From CAXBNB01 sp965267535 (GTDB lineage: Bacteria; Bacteroidota; Bacteroidia; Cytophagales; Cyclobacteriaceae), in NCBI GenBank assembly GCA_965267535.1, contig OZ254082.1:558001-622000 (forward strand): a stretch of 64,000 nucleotides of DNA, written 5' to 3'. Made by a program: the position numbers and the translations under genes. Below, in pieces: positions 58,084 through 64,000 of this stretch (positions are counted from its first letter, which is position 1; every line of letters starts with the position of its first letter). The notes beneath the pieces are model-generated. The model made no database searches. It worked only from the letters and a program-made list of their open reading frames with translations, and was not told the origin of the DNA.

Positions 58084-59412
58084 ATGGATTCTAAATTCAA
58101 AAATATATTAGACCAGCAACTGGTCGCCAAAGCGGAGAATTATATAGCATCGCTCAATGGTACGTCTATAACCGAACTGGACGCAGCACGAGGCGAGGCA
58201 CTGGAGTCTCTGAAAACAACGGGTTTTCCGGCTCAGAAAACAGAGGCATATAAGTACACGCACATTTCTAAGGAAATAGCCCAAAACTTTGACCTTACCT
58301 TAAAGGCCACCTCGCCGGGATTGTCCAGCGAGGAAATAAAGGCCCTTTTTGATGTCAATATCGAAGCAAACCACCTGGTGTATATCAATGGTGTTTACAG
58401 CCCCGAACTGTCTGAGATAAACTCACCTGCAGATCAAATCAGCATATCTACTTTTGCAGAGGTCGCCGAAAAGCAGCCCGGCAAACTAGCTTCGCTGGTA
58501 GGTAAATATGCCAAGTCATCGAAAGATGCTTTTACGGCGTTGAATACAGCTTTTTCTAATGAAGGTGTGTTGGTAGAAGTGCCAAAAAACACAGAATTGA
58601 AACTGCCTGTGATCACTTATTTCATTGCCAATGCCAAAGACGAGGAGAATGTTAGCTTTCCACGTACGCTGTATGTAGTAGGCGACAATTCTCAAGCAGA
58701 TTTTATTCATTTTACCAAATCGCTGGGTGATAACAAAACACTCAAAAATCAGGTAGATGAGGTAGTGGTAGGTGAAAATGCTTCGGCATCCTTGTACAAA
58801 ATACAAGACGATAGTGATCACTCCTATGCAGTAGGTGAAACCAAGGTATACCAACCGAATAACAGCCGTTTTTCGGCTATCACTGTTACTCTGAATGGAG
58901 CAGTAATCCGAAACAACCTCAATATAGATCTGGATGGTCAGGGGTGTGAAGCAAATATGTATGGGCTTTACCTTACCAAAGGCAAAACACACGTAGATAA
59001 CCAGACGGAAGTGGATCATATCCAGCCCAACTCCTATAGCAACGAGCTGTACAAGGGTATTATGGATGATCAATCCAAAGGTGTTTTCAACGGGAAAATA
59101 TTTGTAAGAAAAGAAGCGCAGAAAACCAATGCCTTCCAATCTAACAACAATGTACTGCTTTCAGACAAGGCTACTATCAATACCAAACCTCAGTTGGAGA
59201 TATGGGCCGATGATGTGAAGTGTTCGCATGGTTGTACCACCGGTCAGCTCGACGAAGAAGCCGTGTTTTACCTGCGATCAAGAGGTATAGGCGAAACTCA
59301 GGCCCGAGCCATGATCTTGCGCGCATTTGCTCGTGAGGTTATCGATAAGATAGCGTTCGAAGGGCTGAAAGAATATGTAGAAAAGGAAATAGCCAAGCGA
59401 CTGAACTTGTAG
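58084..59412 (+). CDS. sufD: Fe-S assembly protein SufD
   Basis: 442 aa, paralogue of SufB. CSHGCTTGQLDEEAVFYLRSRGI is the conserved C-terminal segment and includes the His of the SufB-SufD interface. Iron entry and complex stability. 27 bp after sufC. Confidence 0.96.
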   Translation: MDSKFKNILDQQLVAKAENYIASLNGTSITELDAARGEALESLKTTGFPAQKTEAYKYTHISKEIAQNFDLTLKATSPGLSSEEIKALFDVNIEANHLVYINGVYSPELSEINSPADQISISTFAEVAEKQPGKLASLVGKYAKSSKDAFTALNTAFSNEGVLVEVPKNTELKLPVITYFIANAKDEENVSFPRTLYVVGDNSQADFIHFTKSLGDNKTLKNQVDEVVVGENASASLYKIQDDSDHSYAVGETKVYQPNNSRFSAITVTLNGAVIRNNLNIDLDGQGCEANMYGLYLTKGKTHVDNQTEVDHIQPNSYSNELYKGIMDDQSKGVFNGKIFVRKEAQKTNAFQSNNNVLLSDKATINTKPQLEIWADDVKCSHGCTTGQLDEEAVFYLRSRGIGETQARAMILRAFAREVIDKIAFEGLKEYVEKEIAKRLNL

Positions 59413-59480
59413 TTTATCGCTCAGGTCAAAAAGCCGCAGGCACACATAACCTGGCACTTACTTACACGTTTGAAAACACC

Positions 59481-60710
59481 ATGGTAGAAACAGTATTTGA
59501 CGTAGAGGAAATAAGAAAACATTTTCCCATCCTACACCAACAGGTCAATGGTAAGCCTCTGGTATATTTTGATAATGCAGCTACTTCGCAAAAACCTAAA
59601 GCTGTAATAGATGCACTTAGTGCCTACTACAATCAGGACAATGCCAATATACACAGAGGTATACATACATTGGCAGAGCGGGCTACTGCCGCCTATGAGC
59701 TTACTCGCCAGACGGTAAAAGCATTTATCAATGCGGCAGAGGTAGAGGAAGTCATTTTCACAAAAGGTACTACAGAAGGTATTAACCTAGTAGCTGCTTC
59801 TTTTGGAAGAAAATTTTTAAAAGAAGGAGACGAAATCATCATATCAGCGCTGGAGCACCATTCCAATATAGTACCCTGGCAACTGCTGTGTGAAGAAAAG
59901 GGTTGTGTGCTGAAAGTGATACCGGTAAACGATCAGGGAGAGCTTGTGATGGATCAATACCATAAGCTGCTGAGCGAGAAGACAAAGCTTGTAAGTGTTA
60001 ATCAGGTATCGAATTCTCTGGGAACGATTAATCCTGTAAAAGAGATAATAGCTGCCGCTCATAAAGTAGGCGCTCGTGTGTTGATAGATGGTGCGCAGGC
60101 AGCCCCCCATGTTGCTATTGATGTACAGGATTTGGATTGTGATTTTTATGTACTATCAGCACATAAAGTATACGGTCCTACAGGTACGGGAGTGCTTTAT
60201 GGCAAGCGTGAAGTGCTGGAGATGATGCCGCCTTACCAGGGAGGGGGTGAAATGATAAAAGAAGTAAGCTTTGCCGGCACTACATACAACGACATTCCTT
60301 ACAAATTTGAAGCTGGGACTCCCAACATCGGGGAAGTGATAGCCTTCAAAGAAGCACTGGATTTTGTAAACAACATAGGCAAAGAAAACATAGCAGCACA
60401 TGAAGCAGACCTGCTTGCTTACGCGACAGACCTGCTACAAGATGTAGAGGGGTTTATACCTATAGGTACAGCTAAAGAAAAGGCCAGTGTTATTTCTTTT
60501 TTAATAGAGGGCGTTCATCCGTTTGACCTGGGCCAGCTGCTCGATGCTAAAGGGGTGGCGGTACGTACAGGACACCACTGTACACAGCCTCTTATGGATT
60601 TGTTCCATATAGAAGGAACAGTCAGGGCGTCTTTTGCCGTATACAATACAAAAGAAGAAATAAAGTATTTCGTAGAAGCACTGAAAGCGGTTGTAAAAAT
60701 GTTTAAGTAA
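59481..60710 (+). CDS. sufS: Cysteine desulfurase SufS
   Basis: 409 aa group II desulfurase. PLP lysine K229 (SAHKVYGPTG), H-containing ALEHHSN (124-129) and active cysteine C367 in RTGHHCTQPLM. Supplies sulfur via SufE. The stop overlaps the sufE start by 1 bp (TAATG). Confidence 0.97.
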   Translation: MVETVFDVEEIRKHFPILHQQVNGKPLVYFDNAATSQKPKAVIDALSAYYNQDNANIHRGIHTLAERATAAYELTRQTVKAFINAAEVEEVIFTKGTTEGINLVAASFGRKFLKEGDEIIISALEHHSNIVPWQLLCEEKGCVLKVIPVNDQGELVMDQYHKLLSEKTKLVSVNQVSNSLGTINPVKEIIAAAHKVGARVLIDGAQAAPHVAIDVQDLDCDFYVLSAHKVYGPTGTGVLYGKREVLEMMPPYQGGGEMIKEVSFAGTTYNDIPYKFEAGTPNIGEVIAFKEALDFVNNIGKENIAAHEADLLAYATDLLQDVEGFIPIGTAKEKASVISFLIEGVHPFDLGQLLDAKGVAVRTGHHCTQPLMDLFHIEGTVRASFAVYNTKEEIKYFVEALKAVVKMFK

Positions 60711-61144
60711 TGGAGAATATCAACGAGATACAAGAAAATATCATTGAGGAATTTTCTATGCTGGATGGCGACATGGAGATGACAATAGGTTATCTGATGG
60801 AGCTGGGTGAAAAGTTGCCTCCTATGGATGAGTCGGCCAAAACAGACGTGAATATCGTCAAAGGCTGTCAATCGAAAGTGTGGCTGCTTGCCGATGGCGA
60901 TAGTGAAAAGATAACTTTCCAGGCCGATAGCAACACAGCAATCACCAAAGGGTTGGTAAGCTTGCTGGTAAGAATCATGTCTGGTCATTCGGCAGATGAT
61001 ATCATCAATGCTGATCTTTACTTTAAAGAAAAAATAGGCATGAATCGCTTTATTGGTACGCAGCGTTCCAATGGTTTTGCTGCTATGATAAAGCAAATGA
61101 AAAATTATGCGCTTGCCTTGAAAATGAAAGCGCAAATAAGTTAA
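60710..61144 (+). CDS. sufE: Sulfur acceptor protein SufE
   Basis: 144 aa. Persulfide-accepting C53 in NIVKGCQSKVWL. It activates SufS and passes sulfur to SufB. Translationally coupled to sufS. Confidence 0.95.
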   Translation: MENINEIQENIIEEFSMLDGDMEMTIGYLMELGEKLPPMDESAKTDVNIVKGCQSKVWLLADGDSEKITFQADSNTAITKGLVSLLVRIMSGHSADDIINADLYFKEKIGMNRFIGTQRSNGFAAMIKQMKNYALALKMKAQIS

Positions 61145-61164
61145 GCACACAAAAATAAATTGTC

Positions 61165-61476
61165 ATGGAAGGAGATAATTTAAGAGATAAAGTACTAGCA
61201 GCGATCAAAAAGGTATACGACCCGGAGATCCCTGTAGATGTGTATGAGCTGGGGTTGATCTATGAGATCAACGTGTACCCGGTCAACAATGTGTATGTGC
61301 TGATGACACTTACTTCTCCGGCATGTCCGTCGGCAGAGGCCATACCCGACGAAATAAAGCAGAACATAAAAGAAATAGAAGGGGTAAATGATGTGGAAGT
61401 CGAAGTGACCTTTGATCCTCCTTATGCAACAGAAATGATGTCTGATGCCGCTAAATTAGAATTGGGTTTTATGTAA
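61165..61476 (+). CDS. sufT: DUF59/MIP18 family Fe-S assembly protein (SufT-like)
   Basis: 103 aa. VYDPEIPVDVYELGLIYEI and LTSPACPSAEAIPDEI with the conserved C54. Family members help maturation of Fe-S proteins. 20 bp after sufE. Confidence 0.92.
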   Translation: MEGDNLRDKVLAAIKKVYDPEIPVDVYELGLIYEINVYPVNNVYVLMTLTSPACPSAEAIPDEIKQNIKEIEGVNDVEVEVTFDPPYATEMMSDAAKLELGFM

Positions 61477-61540
61477 AACCCACAGCTTTCTTAGCCGTTT
61501 GATCCCAATAATTATCCAGAACTATAAAAGGTAAATTAAT

Positions 61541-61957
61541 ATGTATCCTGAAGAATTAGTAGCCCCGATGAGGGCAGACCTTACTTCGGTAGGTTTTAAA
61601 GAATTGAAAACAGCGTCGGAGGTTGAAAACCACCTGAAAGACGAAAAAGGCACAACCCTTATGGTAATCAACTCAGTATGTGGATGTGCGGCAGGTGCAG
61701 CGCGCCCCGGAGTGAAAATGGCCGTACAGCATAGCGAGAAAAAGCCGGATCACCTGACAACTGTGTTTGCCGGAGTGGATGCCGAAGCGGTACAAAAAGC
61801 AAGGGAGTTTACTTTGCCATACCCTCCATCATCTCCATCTATCGCTTTGTTTAAAGACGGAGAATTGGTGCACTTTGTAGAGCGTCACCATATAGAAGGA
61901 CGTAGTGCAGAGATGATAGGAGATCACCTGGTAGGCGTATTCAACGAATTTTGTTAA
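61541..61957 (+). CDS. BrxA/BrxB family bacilliredoxin
   Basis: 138 aa thioredoxin-fold protein with C47-G-C49 in NSVCGCAAGAARP, as in YphP/YqiW. It removes bacillithiol from proteins after oxidative stress. At the end of the suf operon it links thiol redox repair with Fe-S synthesis. Bacillithiol biosynthesis genes are not in the window. Confidence 0.92.
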   Translation: MYPEELVAPMRADLTSVGFKELKTASEVENHLKDEKGTTLMVINSVCGCAAGAARPGVKMAVQHSEKKPDHLTTVFAGVDAEAVQKAREFTLPYPPSSPSIALFKDGELVHFVERHHIEGRSAEMIGDHLVGVFNEFC

Positions 61958-61988
61958 TAGCTTAACCAACGACGTTAAGTCTAATTAG

Positions 61989-62035
61989 AGAAGCTGTCTC
62001 AAGGGGTTTTTACTCACGAGGCAGCTTCTTTTTTT
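61989..62035 (+). terminator. Terminator of the suf operon
   Basis: AGAAGCTGTCTC (61989-62000) pairs with GAGGCAGCTTCT (62018-62029), one G-U pair, then a T run. Confidence 0.87.
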
Positions 62036-62059
62036 GTATACACCCTAGCGTATTCGTTT

Positions 62060-62434
62060 ATGAATTTAAATCAGGTAACCGTACCGTCGCTCGATTTGAG
62101 CAAATCCATACCCTTCTATCAAAAATTGGGATTGAAGTTAATCGTACATACTGCACCCCGGTATGCCCGTTTTGAATGTCCCGATGGCGCATCTACTTTT
62201 TCAATACATCTTGTGGAGGAGTTGCCGACAGGCAATGGTGTGGTTGTGTATTTTGAATGCGACAACCTTGATGCCCATGTGCAGGGGCTGCTAGAAAAAG
62301 GGGTAGTGTTTGAAGAACTGCCCAACGATACACGCTGGCTCTGGCGCGAAGCAAGGCTCAAAGATCCTGATGGCAATCAGTTGGTCTTGTTTTATGGAGG
62401 TGAAAACAGGTTAAACCCACCGTGGAGGTTGTGA
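62060..62434 (+). CDS. VOC family (glyoxalase/bleomycin resistance-like) protein
   Basis: 124 aa, two beta-alpha-beta-beta-beta modules: MNLNQVTVPSLDLSKSIPFYQKLGLKL at the start and LWREARLKDPDGNQLVLFYGG at the end. Metal ligand candidates include the Glu in VVYFECDN. Substrate unknown. Confidence 0.85.
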   Translation: MNLNQVTVPSLDLSKSIPFYQKLGLKLIVHTAPRYARFECPDGASTFSIHLVEELPTGNGVVVYFECDNLDAHVQGLLEKGVVFEELPNDTRWLWREARLKDPDGNQLVLFYGGENRLNPPWRL

Positions 62435-62531
62435 AAAAAGCGACCGTATAGTGGTTGAGTGTGGTTTTTCAGCTGAAAAGATCCGCTTCTCTGAGACAGT
62501 CGCTTTTAGGAAGTTTCCTGAGTTGAGCTTT

Positions 62532-63005
62532 TTACTTTGCCAGTCCCTTTCTTTTGAGAATGGTTTCGATAAACTTCACCTCGTTTTGAGATTTGAAAAT
62601 TTTAAAAGGGAGGTGAATAAGCTGGGCTTTGTTGATAATAAGAACAAAAGCGTCTTTGCCTACTACAGCTCTTTTTATGGTTTCCCATTTTATGGGCATA
62701 CCTCTTTTAGCGTCTACTTTTACGAGTATTTGCTGACTGGTAATTTCGTAAGCTAGTTTTTCGAACATAAACTTACCCTGCTCGTGCTGGGATAGTCCGG
62801 CAAACTGTATCAACCAAAAAAGTATATACAATACCAAAGCGATAGTAGCTCCGATGATCCACCAGCTATTGGGGATAATGAAATATCCGCCACAGATAGC
62901 CAGATATATGAGCAGCACCCACCATTGTTCTTTGATTAGGTTTTTAAAAGCAAGGCCTATGTAGGTTTTCGTAGCTAGTTGATATTTTCTGGTTTTTACG
63001 ATCAT
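62532..63005 (-). CDS. YcxB-like protein
   Basis: 157 aa. Two adjacent hydrophobic segments (about 29-43 and 47-67) and a soluble C-terminal domain FEKLAYEITSQQILVKVDAK...ETIKRAVVGKDAFVLIINK...HLPFKIF, the YcxB-like C-terminal layout. Function unknown. Eight bp after nadC and probably cotranscribed. Complements the partial relative at 1-339. Confidence 0.75.
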   Translation of the reverse strand: MIVKTRKYQLATKTYIGLAFKNLIKEQWWVLLIYLAICGGYFIIPNSWWIIGATIALVLYILFWLIQFAGLSQHEQGKFMFEKLAYEITSQQILVKVDAKRGMPIKWETIKRAVVGKDAFVLIINKAQLIHLPFKIFKSQNEVKFIETILKRKGLAK

Positions 63006-63013
63006 GAAATATG

Positions 63014-63877
63014 TTATTTAACGGCTTTCAAACTTAAATCTAAACTGGCGCAGGAGTGAGTCAATGCTCCTACTGAAATATAATCCACGCCTGTTTCTGC
63101 TATATCTTTTATGTTTTTTTCTGTGATCCCGCCTGAAGCTTCAGTTTTGTAGTTTTTGCCGATAATGGTCAGGGCTTCTTTCATCATAGAAGGAAGCATG
63201 TTATCCAACATGATCACTTCAACTCCTCCCTCTTTTACCACTTCTCTCACTTCATCGAGTGAGCGGGTTTCCACTTCTATTTTCAGGTCTTCTTTCTGGT
63301 TGTCTTTCAGGTATTTTTTGGTAGCGGCTATAGCCTGGGTTATACCCCCTGCATAGTCGATGTGGTTGTCTTTGAGCATAACCATATCGTATAGGCCAAA
63401 CCTGTGATTTTCAGCGCCACCTATTTTTACTGCCCATTTTTCACATATCCTGAAATTGGGAGTTGTTTTGCGAGTGTCGAGCAGTTGCACACCTGTACCC
63501 CGAATTAGCTCAGTCATTTTGCGGGTGTAGGTGGCTATGCCACTCATGCGCTGCATGCAGTTGAGCACCAGGCGTTCAGTAGACAGTATACTTCGGGCTT
63601 TGCCGGATACTGTCAGTACTACATCTCCAGATTTTATTTTGTCACCGTCCCGCAAAAAAACGTCTACTTTGAGGGATTTATCAAAACGAGCAAAAATCCA
63701 CCGAGCCAGCTCTACTCCAGCCAGTATACCTTCATCCTTGGCAAGTAGCTGGGCAGTTTGTTCCATGTCGGCAGGAATAGACGCCAGTGAACTGTGGTCA
63801 CCGTCTCCTATGTCCTCCTTCAATGCCCTGTCGATAAATTGTAGCAGCGCCTTTTTGGTAAGGTACTTCGTTTTCAT
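63014..63877 (-). CDS. nadC: Nicotinate-nucleotide pyrophosphorylase (carboxylating)
   Basis: 287 aa. Converts quinolinate and PRPP to nicotinate mononucleotide in NAD synthesis. NCMQRMSGIATYTRKM, LLDTRKTTPNFRICEKWAVKIGG and IEVETRSLDEV carry the substrate-binding Arg, His and Lys residues. Starts about 60 bp after a -7 element. Confidence 0.96.
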   Translation of the reverse strand: MKTKYLTKKALLQFIDRALKEDIGDGDHSSLASIPADMEQTAQLLAKDEGILAGVELARWIFARFDKSLKVDVFLRDGDKIKSGDVVLTVSGKARSILSTERLVLNCMQRMSGIATYTRKMTELIRGTGVQLLDTRKTTPNFRICEKWAVKIGGAENHRFGLYDMVMLKDNHIDYAGGITQAIAATKKYLKDNQKEDLKIEVETRSLDEVREVVKEGGVEVIMLDNMLPSMMKEALTIIGKNYKTEASGGITEKNIKDIAETGVDYISVGALTHSCASLDLSLKAVK

Positions 63878-63938
63878 TCTACATTAGGTTTAAGCAAACC
63901 CGGGGTTGGTTTCAAGCCAGGCTTTCCTTTGAGAGGCG

Positions 63939-63946
63939 CAAAAATA
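63939..63946 (-). promoter_or_regulatory. Probable -7 element of nadC
   Basis: TATTTTTG on the minus strand matches TAnnTTTG in the same TATATATTTTTGC context as the rplU promoter. -33 box weak. Confidence 0.5.
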
Positions 63947-64000
63947 TATAAGTAGATGGTTTATAGGAAGTGTTGGGCTTTTAATATTGCCCAGACGGTT

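Noticed and set aside
58516..59139. 207-codon antisense frame within sufD
   Set aside because: Shadow of a conserved gene with no recognisable features.
60515..61150. 211-codon antisense frame across sufS and sufE
   Set aside because: Spans two conserved genes in the opposite direction and contains no domain.
63972..63993. TTGGGC/GCCCAG inverted repeat at the right edge
   Set aside because: Short stem with no U-tract visible before the window ends; cannot be judged.

Overview
The window looks like a chromosomal segment of a Bacteroidota bacterium, most likely Cytophagales-like; I cannot place it to genus. The evidence is threefold. At least ten genes are preceded by the Bacteroidota sigma-A -7 element TAnnTTTG, three of them with a TTTG -33 box 19-21 bp upstream. 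Shine-Dalgarno sequences are largely absent. Families typical of the phylum are present: GSII-type glutamine synthetase, rpsU-xerC-hpf, sufBCDSE plus a DUF59 protein and a bacilliredoxin, DUF4159 and OmpL-like beta-barrels. No rRNA, tRNA, CRISPR array, phage, transposon or IS was recognised. Gene density and base use look even, so this is core genome rather than an accessory island.

Layout. 1-3986 (-): a tight operon of a hemerythrin-like protein, ruvX, def, an aminotransferase, an omega-amidase-like nitrilase and a YcxB-like protein. 4307-8145 (-): a nitrogen region with GSII glutamine synthetase and an amt/OmpL-like porin pair. 8563-15315: yraN, a long-chain acyl-CoA synthetase (-) and three consecutive envelope proteins. 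15401-18129 (-): hpf, xerC, rpsU and an acyl-CoA dehydrogenase. 18346-21766 (+): ugd, rfbB and a 37-kDa nucleoid-associated protein. 21777-24798 (-): a PAS/GAF sensor kinase overlapping a single-domain response regulator. 24982-27543 (+): glyA-tatC-rpiB. 27903-36327: a GT-C-like membrane protein, rbfA, a LolC/E-like permease, an M16 protease and a TRAP transporter (Q and M subunits only). 36383-39539 (+): a pterin dehydratase, rsmI, an inositol-monophosphatase family protein, a 50-aa FeoB-associated Cys-rich protein and a ferredoxin reductase. 39609-42227: a hydroxypyruvate-isomerase-like protein, a 3-TM zinc-ribbon protein and rpmA/rplU. 42689-46094 (+): nrdB-nrdA. 46204-55468: a secreted hydrolase, ribD, prmC, an acyltransferase, patatin, a methyltransferase, a beta-barrel protein, a sugar-transferase/aminotransferase pair and DUF4159. 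55750-61957 (+): the suf operon. 62060-63877: a VOC protein, a second YcxB-like protein and nadC.

The most striking signal is regulatory. Upstream of amt, four copies of a 16-bp dyad with consensus GGGTA-N6-TACCC have centres at 8180.5, 8232.5, 8284.5 and 8336.5. They are exactly 52 bp apart, about five helical turns. One copy covers the -33 box of a near-perfect amt promoter and another lies just after the predicted start of transcription. I know of no described Bacteroidota nitrogen operator of this form. Other structural oddities are a perfect 13-bp stem ending one base before the xerC start codon, a similar hairpin abutting the start of a beta-barrel gene, and three consecutive stem-loops downstream of the glutamine synthetase gene.
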